This document shows, in pieces, positions 22,902 through 30,692 of a DNA stretch of 64,000 bases (positions are counted from its first letter, which is position 1; each line of letters starts with the position of its first letter). The notes beneath the pieces are model-generated. The model worked only from the letters and a program-made list of their open reading frames with translations, made no database searches and had not been told where the DNA came from. This DNA comes from Geothrix limicola (GTDB taxonomy: Bacteria; Acidobacteriota; Holophagae; Holophagales; Holophagaceae), in contig NZ_BSDE01000004.1 of NCBI RefSeq assembly GCF_030268085.1, forward strand, positions 1-64,000, in the 5' to 3' direction. The translations under genes were made by a program, and so were the position numbers.

Positions 22902-23030
22902 AGGAATGTTGAAAACGGAGGAGAGCGGAGAAGCTGAGGAGAGCGGAAGACGCACGGCCCCTCACTGCCAACCCTCCGCTGTCCTCCGCCCCTCAGCTCT
23001 CCTCCGCTTATGGAATTCCTTTTGTTCCTC
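22902..23030. repeat. Palindromic repeat family 'GGAGAGCGG', copy 2
   Basis: Nearly identical to copy 1; arms and centre are conserved with a few substitutions. The pair fills the 331 bp between two convergent genes. A third copy is at 36711. Confidence 0.85.
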
Positions 23031-23039
23031 TGGTCCTGC

Positions 23040-24734
23040 TCAGATGAGGAGCAGGGTGCCGAAGGGGGATCCAAGCAGGGGCGGGCGGCCGGGGATGCGG
23101 TCCTCGTAGAGGCCCGCCAGGCCGGCGTCGGGATGGTACGAGTTCTTCTCGGGCAGGGCGAGGCCGTGGAAGCAGACCTGGGCGCAGAGGTTGGAGACGA
23201 GGGCGGCCTCGTCGCCGGCCTTGATCTGGGCGGTGCCGAAGGCGCGTGAGGCGGCCTTGTGGTGGTGGAGGTGCTTGCGGACGCGGTCGAAGAGGCCCGC
23301 GTAGGCTTCGAGCGGAAGGGGCGCGCCGAGGCGCTCCAGGCGGTCGAGGGTGGCGAAGATGTGCAGCAGCACCTGGACGGAGAGGCGGGAGGAGGCCGGT
23401 TCGTCGCGGAAGCGCGCGTGGATCGCGGCGAAGGCGTCGAGCGGGCCCTGGAGCCGCGTCTTGCTGTAGCCCGCGGCGTGGGCCAGGTGGGTGCCGAAGA
23501 GGAGGGTGGTGCCGCGGTCGCCCAGGTCGTAGGGGGCGCAGCGGGCGGCCTCCAGGACGGTGTCCAGGGCCTGGCGGACGAAGCGGTCCATGAGGATGCC
23601 CGGCGAGAAGTTGCGCACCCGCGCCGCGTGGGCGAGGACGAGGGCCAGGCGGAAGGACTGGCCGTCGCGCACGCGGGCCTCCGCCAGCACCTCGGTTTGG
23701 ATGCGCTGGACGGCCTCGAAGAGGCGGATGCGATGTTCGGCCTGGGTCTCGTCGCCCGAGACGCCGCCATCCACGAGGAAGACGTCGGCCGTGTAGGGCA
23801 GGTGCCAGCCCGAGGCGGCCACCGTGGGGGGCAGCAGCGCGCGCATGCGCTGGGCCGCGGCGGCCAGGCGGTCGCGGTTGCACCAGAGGTAGGCCTTCTT
23901 GGGATCCTCGCGGAAGGCGCGCAGCAGGCGCACGAGGACGCCGATCTTCGCGCGGAGGGGCTGGAGGTCGGCGAAGGCCGGGATGCGGTCGAAGGCCGTG
24001 AGCAGGTCCTCGTACTCGCCGACGACGCTGGAAGGGCGGTCCCCCGCGGCCATGCGGCTCATGAGCAGGGTGAGGAGGGCCGAAGGGTCCTCCTTGAAGT
24101 GGGGGAAGCTCGGGCCTCGGGCGCCGGTGCCGAAGGCAGCCTGGAGGGCGCCCTCCAGCAGGGCCATGACGGGGGCTTCGGGCAGGGCGGCCTCGCCGGC
24201 GGGCGTGAGGCGGAAGTAGCCGAGGCCCTCCACCTGGGTGCCCGGGAGGATCTCCTTCTGGGCCTGGTCGATCTCGCGATCCGTGTCCGCCAGGCGGTCG
24301 AGGCAGTCGCGGCCCTCCACCACCAGGTAGTCGAGGATGCGGTCCAGGTGGGGCACCACGTCGCCCGAGGCGCTCACGCCCCTGATCTGGAGCCGGAGGA
24401 CCTCCAGGTGCGAAAGGAGCTGCACGGCGTCCGGATCGTCGGCCTTGGGCCCCGCAGGCGCACCAATGGGGAACAGGCCCGCCAGCCGCGACTTGGGGGC
24501 GAGGCGGCGCTGCAGGCGGTCCACGCAGCCCTTGGCCTCGACGATCTGGCGGTGGGTCTCCTGCAGGGCGGCGTAGCGGCTTTCCAGGCTGGCCTGCTTG
24601 GGCCGTTCGTCCTTGAGGATCAGGCCCTGGGCGACCAGGTGGTCGAGGGCCTCGCGGGAGATGGCCTCCGGCGGCACGGACTCCGCGGCGGCCAGCAGCT
24701 TCAGGTGATCGAGCCAGGTCGGGGAGGTGTCCAT
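23040..24734 (-). CDS. 564-aa cytoplasmic protein of unknown function
   Basis: Start ATG at 24734 (MDTSPTWLDHLKLLAAAES). Upstream open frame lacks a ribosome-binding site and a conserved-looking start. The product is mostly helical: a winged-helix-like start, a coiled segment at about 50-75 (SLESRYAALQETHRQIVEA), a central Ala/Leu-rich helical domain and a His-rich HLHHHKAA piece near 495. No catalytic motif, signal peptide or membrane helix. I do not recognise it. Flanked on both sides by word-type repeats. Codon use matches the backbone. Confidence 0.75.
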   Translation of the reverse strand: MDTSPTWLDHLKLLAAAESVPPEAISREALDHLVAQGLILKDERPKQASLESRYAALQETHRQIVEAKGCVDRLQRRLAPKSRLAGLFPIGAPAGPKADDPDAVQLLSHLEVLRLQIRGVSASGDVVPHLDRILDYLVVEGRDCLDRLADTDREIDQAQKEILPGTQVEGLGYFRLTPAGEAALPEAPVMALLEGALQAAFGTGARGPSFPHFKEDPSALLTLLMSRMAAGDRPSSVVGEYEDLLTAFDRIPAFADLQPLRAKIGVLVRLLRAFREDPKKAYLWCNRDRLAAAAQRMRALLPPTVAASGWHLPYTADVFLVDGGVSGDETQAEHRIRLFEAVQRIQTEVLAEARVRDGQSFRLALVLAHAARVRNFSPGILMDRFVRQALDTVLEAARCAPYDLGDRGTTLLFGTHLAHAAGYSKTRLQGPLDAFAAIHARFRDEPASSRLSVQVLLHIFATLDRLERLGAPLPLEAYAGLFDRVRKHLHHHKAASRAFGTAQIKAGDEAALVSNLCAQVCFHGLALPEKNSYHPDAGLAGLYEDRIPGRPPLLGSPFGTLLLI

Positions 24735-24835
24735 GCGGTGAGGAGCATCCAGGAAAGCGCGGGGCTTGCAGGTCGTCGGCGGGAGAAGGGTAAGGTCCAA
24801 GCATAGGCCCAGCGGGAGGCTTTGGAAAAGCGGGT

Positions 24836-24955
24836 TCACCGCAGAGAGCGCAGAGAACGCGGAGAACGCGGAGAAAAGCTTGGGAAGCCAGGGATGGACA
24901 CGGATGAGGTCGGTGATGCGACCTCATTCGCGCACATTCGCGTCATTCGCGGTTA
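24836..24955. repeat. Mosaic word-type repeat (GCAGAG, CACGGATG and ATTCGCG words)
   Basis: Left arm CACCGCAGAGAGCGCAGAG... (24838-24877), centre GGATGGACACGGATGAGG (24892), right arm CATTCGCGCACATTCGCGTC... (24925-24954). The two arms use different words, unlike the simple copies elsewhere. Confidence 0.75.
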
Positions 24956-24958
24956 AAC

Positions 24959-24987
24959 AAAGGACCCGGCCTGGGGCCGGGTCCTTT
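24959..24987. terminator. Perfect hairpin after serC
   Basis: AAAGGACCCGGCC-TGG-GGCCGGGTCCTTT, a 13-bp perfect stem. It lies 19 bp past the serC stop with A/T runs at both ends, so it can stop transcription in both directions. Confidence 0.9.
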
Positions 24988-25006
24988 GCATTCGTGGTTG
25001 TGGGTC

Positions 25007-26107
25007 TCAGCCGTTGACCTTGACGAACTGCTCCATGAAGTCGACGAGGGTCTTCACGTTGTCCACGGTGACGGCGTTGTAGGTGCTGACGCGGATGCCG
25101 CCGACGTCGCGGTAGCCCTTCAGGCCCACCATGCCGGCCTTCTTGGCCTCCTTCACGAACTGATCGTCCAGCTCGGGCGTGGGCAGGAAGAAGTCCACGT
25201 TCATGACGCTGCGGTGGGCCTTCTCGGTGACGAAGCCCTTGTAGAAGCCGCTGTGCTTGTCGATGCAGCCGTAGAGCAGCTCGGCCTTCTTCAGGTTGTT
25301 GGCTTCGATGGCCTTCAGGCCGCCGATGCTCTTGTTGTAGGCCAGCACGTTGCGCAGGATGTAGATGCCAAACGTCGGCGGGGTGTTGTAGAGGCTGTTC
25401 TTCTCGGCGTGGATCTTGAAGCGCAGGTAGCTGGGCAGGTCCTGGGCCTCGCACATCTCGAGGAAGTCCTCGCGGATGATGGTGAGCGTGACGCCCGAGG
25501 GGCCGAGGTTCTTCTGGGCGCCGCCGTAGATGAGGCCGAAGGGGCTCACGTCGAAGGGACGCCACATGAAGTCCGAGCTCATGTCGCAGATGTAGGGCAC
25601 GTTGCCGACCTTGGGAAACTCGTGCCACTGCGTGCCTTCCACCGTGTTGTTCGACGTGAAGTGCACGAAGGCGCTGTCCGGGCCGACCTTGATCTCGTCG
25701 GCGTGGGGCAGGCGGCTGAACTTGAGATCCTTGGTGCTGGCGGCCACGCGCACGCGGTCGCCGGCGACGAGCTTGGCTTCCTTGGTGGCCTTCTCCGCCC
25801 AGTTGCCCGTGACGATGTAGTCGGCCTTCTTGTCGTTGCGCAGCAGGTTCATGGGGATCATGCCGAAGCTCAGGTGCGCGCCGCCCTGGAGCATGAGAAC
25901 CTTGTAGTTGTCGGGCAGGCCCATCAGCTCCTTGGTGAGGGCGATGGCCTCCTCGTGCACCGCGTCGTACTCCTTGGAGCGGTGGCTGACTTCCATGACG
26001 GACATGCCGGTGCCGGCGAAGTCCAGCAGCTCAGCCTGGGCGCGCTCGAGGGCGGGCAGGGGCAGACCGGCGGGGCCGGCGTAGAAATTGATCACGCGAT
26101 GGGTCAT
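25007..26107 (-). CDS. serC: Phosphoserine aminotransferase
   Basis: 366 aa from the ATG at 26107, with GGAGG upstream. Converts 3-phosphohydroxypyruvate and glutamate to phosphoserine, the second step of serine synthesis. Class V aminotransferase landmarks: NFYAGPAGLP at the N-terminus, GNWAEKA, the PLP lysine in GGAQKNLGPSG, and GGIRVSTYNAV near the end. Third gene of the DUF1015-serA-serC operon. A word-type repeat fills the 97 bp between serA and serC. Confidence 0.96.
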   Translation of the reverse strand: MTHRVINFYAGPAGLPLPALERAQAELLDFAGTGMSVMEVSHRSKEYDAVHEEAIALTKELMGLPDNYKVLMLQGGAHLSFGMIPMNLLRNDKKADYIVTGNWAEKATKEAKLVAGDRVRVAASTKDLKFSRLPHADEIKVGPDSAFVHFTSNNTVEGTQWHEFPKVGNVPYICDMSSDFMWRPFDVSPFGLIYGGAQKNLGPSGVTLTIIREDFLEMCEAQDLPSYLRFKIHAEKNSLYNTPPTFGIYILRNVLAYNKSIGGLKAIEANNLKKAELLYGCIDKHSGFYKGFVTEKAHRSVMNVDFFLPTPELDDQFVKEAKKAGMVGLKGYRDVGGIRVSTYNAVTVDNVKTLVDFMEQFVKVNG

Positions 26108-26120
26108 GGGAACCTCCAAA

Positions 26121-26204
26121 AGAATGGAACCGCGAATTTCGCGAATGGGCGCGAATGAAAACGGGTTATTGATTCGCGTTCATTCGCGTCATTCGCGGTT
26201 TCTT
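26121..26204. repeat. Palindromic word-type repeat (CGCGAAT words) inside the ser operon
   Basis: Left arm AGAATGGAACCGCGAATTTC..., three CGCGAAT words at 26131, 26140 and 26150; right arm with ATTCGCG words (26172-26198), ending GGTTTCTTTT. Can fold into a long hairpin between serA and serC. Confidence 0.8.
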
Positions 26205-27077
26205 TTAAGCTTTGAAATCCTGAAGGATCAGCACCACCTCGTCGCCGATGCGGCCGAGGTTCTCTTTGGAGCTGGCGCCGATGTGGGGGGCCATGAAGAC
26301 GTTGGGGGCGCCGAGCAGGGGGCAGTCCGCCGGGGGCGGGTCGCTGGGCCAGACGTCCGTGCCGTAGGCGCGGAGCTTGCCGCTGGTGAGGGCGGCCACC
26401 ACGTCGGCCTCGACGATGCACTTGCCGCGGCCGGTGTTGATGAGGATGGCGCCATCCTTCATCTTGGCGATGAAGGCGGCGTTGACCATGCCGCGGGTCT
26501 CGTCCGTGAGCGGCGTGTGCATGCTGATGACGTCGGCCTTGGCGGCCAGCTCATCGAGGCTCACGAGCTTGGCGATGGGGTGCTCCTTGAGGAAGGGATC
26601 GAAGGCGATCACCTCCATGCCGAAGGCCTGGGCGCGCTTGGCGACTTCGCTGGCGATGGCGCCGGCGCCGATGAGGCCGAGGGTCTTCTTGAAAAGCTCC
26701 GTGCGCTTCAGCTCGTTCTTGAGGAACTTGCCCTCCTTCATGGAGGTGTGGGCCTCGATGAGGCGCGCGGGGATGGCGACCATGAAGGCCATGGCCATTT
26801 CCGCCACGGCCACGCTGCTGGCGCGGGGCGTGTTCACGGCCTTGATGCCCTTTTCGGCGCACACCTTTTTGTCCACGTTGTCCATGCCCACGCCGCCGCG
26901 GATGACGAGCTTGAGCTTGGGGGCCCTGGCCACGAGGTCGGCGTCGACCTTGGTCTTCGAACGGACGAGGAGGACCTCGGCCTCGCCGAGGGTGGCCATG
27001 TCGGAGCTGACGGTGCCGAAGGCCGCGAGGCGCTCGGGCAGTTTGGCGTCGAAGGCGTCTGCGATGAGGATGTTCAT
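26205..27077 (-). CDS. serA: D-3-phosphoglycerate dehydrogenase, short type without ACT domain
   Basis: 290 aa. Oxidises 3-phosphoglycerate with NAD as the first step of serine synthesis. Seen: NAD-binding loop LIGAGAIASEVAKRAQAFGM, RGGVGMDNVD before it, NTGRGKCIVEADVV, and catalytic His in MAPHIGASSKENLGRIG. It lacks the C-terminal serine-binding ACT or ASB domain, so it should not be inhibited by serine in the usual way. GGAGA ribosome-binding site at 27077. The DUF1015 gene ends 11 bp upstream. Confidence 0.95.
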   Translation of the reverse strand: MNILIADAFDAKLPERLAAFGTVSSDMATLGEAEVLLVRSKTKVDADLVARAPKLKLVIRGGVGMDNVDKKVCAEKGIKAVNTPRASSVAVAEMAMAFMVAIPARLIEAHTSMKEGKFLKNELKRTELFKKTLGLIGAGAIASEVAKRAQAFGMEVIAFDPFLKEHPIAKLVSLDELAAKADVISMHTPLTDETRGMVNAAFIAKMKDGAILINTGRGKCIVEADVVAALTSGKLRAYGTDVWPSDPPPADCPLLGAPNVFMAPHIGASSKENLGRIGDEVVLILQDFKA

Positions 27078-27088
27078 GGTGTCTCCGA

Positions 27089-28339
27089 TCAGCCTTCGTA
27101 CATCCGGACCAGGAGGCCGGAGCGCAGCTTGGGTTCAAACCAGGTGGACTTGGGGGGCATGACTTCGCCGGCGTCGGCGACGTTCATGAGCTGGGTGAGC
27201 GAGGTGGGATAGACGGAGAAGGCCACGGCGTAGCCTTCCTTCACGCGGCGCTCGAGCTCGTCCATGCCGCGGATGCCGCCCACAAAGTCGATGCGGGTGT
27301 TGGTGCGGGGATCGTCGATGCCGAGGATCGGGTTGAGCAGGTTCTCCTGGAGGATGCTCACGTCGAGGCCGCGCACGGGATCGCTGGCGGGGAAGCTGCC
27401 GGGCTTGGCCTTCAGCTCGTACCAGGTGCCGCCCAAGTACATCCCGAACGTGGTGGGCGCCTGGGCCTCGCGGTGGGTCGATACCGCCACGTCGAACTTC
27501 TCGCCGACCTTGGCGAGGAAGGCCTCGGGGCTGAGGCCGTTGAGATCCTTCACGACGCGGTTGTAATCCATGATCTTGAGCTGGTCGTGGGGGAACACGA
27601 CGGCCATGAAGCTCTCATAGGGCTCGTCGCCGTCCACCGTCAGGCCCTTGGCCTGGGCTTCGGCACGGCGCGCCTGGCCGTAGCGGATGGCGGCGGCGGT
27701 GCGGTGGTGCCCGTCGGCGATGTAGAGGGCCTCCACGCCGTTGAAGAGGTGCACCAGTTCGTAGACGACCGTCTCGCCGGAGACGACCCACACGGTGTGG
27801 CCGATGCCATCGGGCGTGACCACGTCATAGACCGGCACCTGCTTGCGCACGTCGTTGACGATGTGATCGATGTAGGGCACGGCCTTGTAGGTGAGGAAGA
27901 CGGGCTCGGCGTTGGCGGCCTGCTCGGTGACGTGGCGGGTGCGGTCGTCCTCCTTGTCCTTGCGGGTGAACTCGTGGCGCTTGATGGTGCCGTTCTCGTA
28001 CTCGGCCACGGAGCAGAGGCCCACCAGGCCCGCCTGCACGTGGTCGCCCATGCGCTGCTGGTAGACGTAGAGGCAGGGCGTGTTCTCGTGGAACAGCGTG
28101 CCGCTCTCGATGAGGCCGCGCAGGTTGGACACGCCCTTGGCGTAGACCTCGTCGGCGTGCACGTCGATGCCCGCGGGCAGGTCGATCTCGGGGCGTCCTA
28201 CGTGGAGGAAGGAGTGGGGGTTGCCCTTGGCCAGCTCGGCGGCCTCCTGGGTGTTCACCACGTCATAGGGAACGGCGGCCACCTGGGCGGCCAGTTCGGG
28301 CCGGGGGCGATACGCGCGGAAGGGCTTCAGCTGGGACAT
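27089..28339 (-). CDS. DUF1015 family protein in the serine operon
   Basis: 416 aa from the ATG at 28339; an in-frame GTG two codons earlier is less likely. DUF1015 landmarks: LKPFRAYRPRPELA at the start, VPYDVVNT, YIADGHHRTAAAIRYG near 200, and a C-terminal LRSGLLVRMYEG. In many anaerobes this gene adjoins serA/serC. Its activity is not established to my knowledge. First gene of the operon; a promoter should lie in 28346-28540, but I could not place it firmly. Confidence 0.92.
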   Translation of the reverse strand: MSQLKPFRAYRPRPELAAQVAAVPYDVVNTQEAAELAKGNPHSFLHVGRPEIDLPAGIDVHADEVYAKGVSNLRGLIESGTLFHENTPCLYVYQQRMGDHVQAGLVGLCSVAEYENGTIKRHEFTRKDKEDDRTRHVTEQAANAEPVFLTYKAVPYIDHIVNDVRKQVPVYDVVTPDGIGHTVWVVSGETVVYELVHLFNGVEALYIADGHHRTAAAIRYGQARRAEAQAKGLTVDGDEPYESFMAVVFPHDQLKIMDYNRVVKDLNGLSPEAFLAKVGEKFDVAVSTHREAQAPTTFGMYLGGTWYELKAKPGSFPASDPVRGLDVSILQENLLNPILGIDDPRTNTRIDFVGGIRGMDELERRVKEGYAVAFSVYPTSLTQLMNVADAGEVMPPKSTWFEPKLRSGLLVRMYEG

Positions 28340-28445
28340 GGACACCTGCCTAGGAAGGGGCCCCCACGGGGCCGCACACGCGCCATTATTCCGTGAGAGG
28401 CCCCTTTTCGACGACCCTTTGGTACGCTTTTGACGAAAGTCCTGA

Positions 28446-28490
28446 AATGTGATATTTTTATAGCCCCTTTCCCCGCAAACGGGGATTTGC
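28446..28490 (-). terminator. Possible hairpin after the REC-DUF4388 gene
   Basis: CCCCG-TTTG-CGGGG stem at about 28471-28485 in the 195-bp gap, followed on the minus strand by AAAGGGGCTATAAAAATATC. It could end transcription of the upstream gene; the AT-rich block may belong to the promoter of the serine operon. Confidence 0.4.
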
Positions 28491-28540
28491 GTTGACGGCC
28501 CGTCAAAGCGCTCCCGCGGGTGCGGCCGCGTGGGGACGGA

Positions 28541-29275
28541 TCAGGCCTCGCCGAACTCGGGCCGCCGGTTGTCCGTGAGCAGGGCGGCGTTCATGAGCAG
28601 TTCGGTGAGGGGCAGGTCGATGGTCTGGTCGACCCGGCAGGTCTCGACGAATTCGATGTCGGGCCGGTCCCAGGTGAGGATCTCATAGGCGGCGGGCAGG
28701 CCTTCGTCGGCCTTGTAGGCCGCGTGCACCACCTCGCCGTTCTTCAGGTAGAGCAGGCCCATGCCGGCGTCGGATTTGACCGTGAGGGTGCAGGACTTCT
28801 TCTCCCAGCTCAGCAGCTGGAGGATGCTGTTCAGCCCGATGCCGCGGATCATGCCGCTGGGCTCGAACTGGGCCGCGGCGCGGATGGCGTCCATGAGCAG
28901 GGTGAGCCGGGGCGGCTTGGTGAGGATGCGGATGGCGCCCAGCTGCAGGGGCGTGTTCAAGTGCTGGCTCGGCTCCAGGCCCGTCATGACGATGATGGGG
29001 ATCTGGGGGTAGAGGCGGCTGGCCTTGGCGATGAGGTTGAAGCCGTCCATGACGGGCATGTTGAGGTCCGTCACGAGCACGTGCACGGGCTCGTTGCGGA
29101 GCATCTCCAGGGCCTGGCCGCCGTTCTCGGCCATGATGATCTTGAAGCCCTGCAGCCCCTTCAACCCGGCCCGGTAGAGGCTCAGGGTGGCGCGGTCATC
29201 CTCCACCACCAGCAGGGTCTTGGTGGCCGGGGTGCTGGCGAGGGATTGGGGGCGCGGACGGCTGGGCAGGCTCAT
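28541..29275 (-). CDS. Response regulator receiver domain fused to DUF4388 (PATAN)
   Basis: 244 aa. REC domain at about 19-137: acidic pair VVEDD, phospho-acceptor Asp70 in VLVTDLNMP, Thr in IIVMTG and Lys in RILTKPP. The C-terminal DUF4388 runs about 140-235 with GIGLNSILQLLSWEKKSCTL and GLLYLKNGEVVHAAY. DUF4388 is frequent in deltaproteobacteria and acidobacteria and is thought to mediate protein contacts in gliding or signalling. No DNA-binding part. No kinase next to it. Confidence 0.92.
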   Translation of the reverse strand: MSLPSRPRPQSLASTPATKTLLVVEDDRATLSLYRAGLKGLQGFKIIMAENGGQALEMLRNEPVHVLVTDLNMPVMDGFNLIAKASRLYPQIPIIVMTGLEPSQHLNTPLQLGAIRILTKPPRLTLLMDAIRAAAQFEPSGMIRGIGLNSILQLLSWEKKSCTLTVKSDAGMGLLYLKNGEVVHAAYKADEGLPAAYEILTWDRPDIEFVETCRVDQTIDLPLTELLMNAALLTDNRRPEFGEA

Positions 29276-29306
29276 AGGCTTGGTTGAGCATACAATCGGC
29301 AGGGAA

Positions 29307-30581
29307 TCAGCGCTCCTCTCCTTTTGGCACGCGACGGGCCGGGGCGGGCTCCTTGGCGAGGATGGCCCGGGCCTCGGCGGCGTCGGCGGGACGGCTGGCC
29401 TCCCAGTCCAGCACCCAGGGCGGCAGCTCGGCGTCCTCGTAGTCGCGCACTTTCCGGTGCCAGCTCACGAGGCTCTGCACCACGGCTTCGTGGATGTTCT
29501 CGGCCCTGGGCGGGATGTGGCCCTCCCAGATGGGCTCCTTGAAGTAGGTGCGCAGGGTCGCTTCGGCGGGTTTGCCCCAAACGGCGTAGGTGCGGTCCAG
29601 GGGGCCGCCGATGGGCTTCTGGTTGAGGTTCTCGCCGTAGAGGTAGTAGAAGACGGCGTCGCCGTCGCTCCAATGCCGCAGCACGCCGAAGGCACCCTTG
29701 AGCAGCTGGTTCTGCAGGGCCAGGTCCAGGGGCTTGCCGGTCCGGAAATCCCAGGGGCCCACATGGGCGTGGGCGACGGAGGGATAGCCCACCTCGGTGA
29801 TCATCACGGGCTTGGGCCCCCGGGGGCCGGCGAAGCGGGCCGAGAGCGTGCGGGCCTTGTAGACGATCCACCACCAGGCGTCGCGGATCTGATCGGCGCT
29901 GGGGTATTCGTCGTATTTGGCGATGGGATCGTAGGTGTTGATGCCGATGACATCCAGGCAGTCGCCGAAGGTGAAGCTGTCGTGGCTGTCGAAGTTCACG
30001 CTGTAGATGAGCTTGCCCTTGTAGACCTTGCGGACCTCGGAGGCCAGGGCCCGCCAACGCTCGGGGAAGGCATGGGTGGAGGCCATCTCCGTGCCGAGGC
30101 TGTACCACTCCACGCCGCCCTCCTGGGCCAGGGTCGCCAGCCGCACGTTGAAGGCCGTGTAGTTCTTCCACCAGAGGTCCCAGTCGTCGGGGGCGATGTT
30201 GCCGCGCCACCAGTCGGCGTTCTCGGCCTCGTCGCGCATGTTGATGGTGGGGAAGAACATCATGCGCAGGCCGCGCACGTGGGCCTGGTGGAAGGTGCGG
30301 CGCAGGCTCTCCTCCGTGGGGCTGGAGGTGGGGTGGCGGTGGATCTCGTTGCTGTGCCCCGTGTCCATGCGGTAGATGGCCTGCAGGCTGACGCAGGTGG
30401 CGCCGGTCTCGGCGATGCGGTCCAGCTCCTCGTGGTAGTCGTAGTCCGGCACCCCCGCGTAGAGCCCCAGCACCATGCCGCGCGGCTGGGGCACCAGGGC
30501 CTTCCGCCGCATGCGCCGCACGAAGAGCAGGGTGAGGGGCAGGGCGAGGATGGCGATGAGGATGAGGATGCGACGGATCAT
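29307..30581 (-). CDS. GH113-like TIM-barrel glycosidase, membrane-anchored
   Basis: 424 aa from the ATG at 30581 with GGAG nine bases upstream. N-terminal anchor helix (RRILILIAILALPLTLLFV). The barrel shows LGLYAGVPDYDYHEELDRI, an acid/base Glu candidate in WYSLGTEMAS and a nucleophile candidate in VMITEVGYPS, the layout of GH113 beta-mannanase-like enzymes. The substrate is uncertain; tandem aromatic residues (DAWWWIVYKA) fit a sugar cleft. It may act on cell-surface or external polysaccharide on the periplasmic side. Confidence 0.75.
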   Translation of the reverse strand: MIRRILILIAILALPLTLLFVRRMRRKALVPQPRGMVLGLYAGVPDYDYHEELDRIAETGATCVSLQAIYRMDTGHSNEIHRHPTSSPTEESLRRTFHQAHVRGLRMMFFPTINMRDEAENADWWRGNIAPDDWDLWWKNYTAFNVRLATLAQEGGVEWYSLGTEMASTHAFPERWRALASEVRKVYKGKLIYSVNFDSHDSFTFGDCLDVIGINTYDPIAKYDEYPSADQIRDAWWWIVYKARTLSARFAGPRGPKPVMITEVGYPSVAHAHVGPWDFRTGKPLDLALQNQLLKGAFGVLRHWSDGDAVFYYLYGENLNQKPIGGPLDRTYAVWGKPAEATLRTYFKEPIWEGHIPPRAENIHEAVVQSLVSWHRKVRDYEDAELPPWVLDWEASRPADAAEARAILAKEPAPARRVPKGEER

Positions 30582-30594
30582 GCAGGCAACTCCG

Positions 30595-30690
30595 ATGTCC
30601 AGCCTAACGGCTGAACCTCGGAGATAGGAACTGCTTCGCAGTTCCATGTTTTTCCAATCTCGCAAACCGCAGGTTTGCGAGCTGGCCGAA
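30595..30690 (-). terminator. Two hairpins after the CorC-like gene
   Basis: CTCGCAAACC-TGC-GGTTTGCGAG (30657-30680) then GGAACTGC-GAA-GCAGTTCC (30627-30645) on the minus strand, with a short A-run between. The two lie in tandem between two genes read in the same direction. Confidence 0.6.
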
Positions 30691-30692
30691 CC

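Noticed and set aside
20879-23770. 963-aa open frame
   Set aside because: GC-rich read-through joining antisense of two other genes and repeats to the real 265-aa exported protein at its 3' end.
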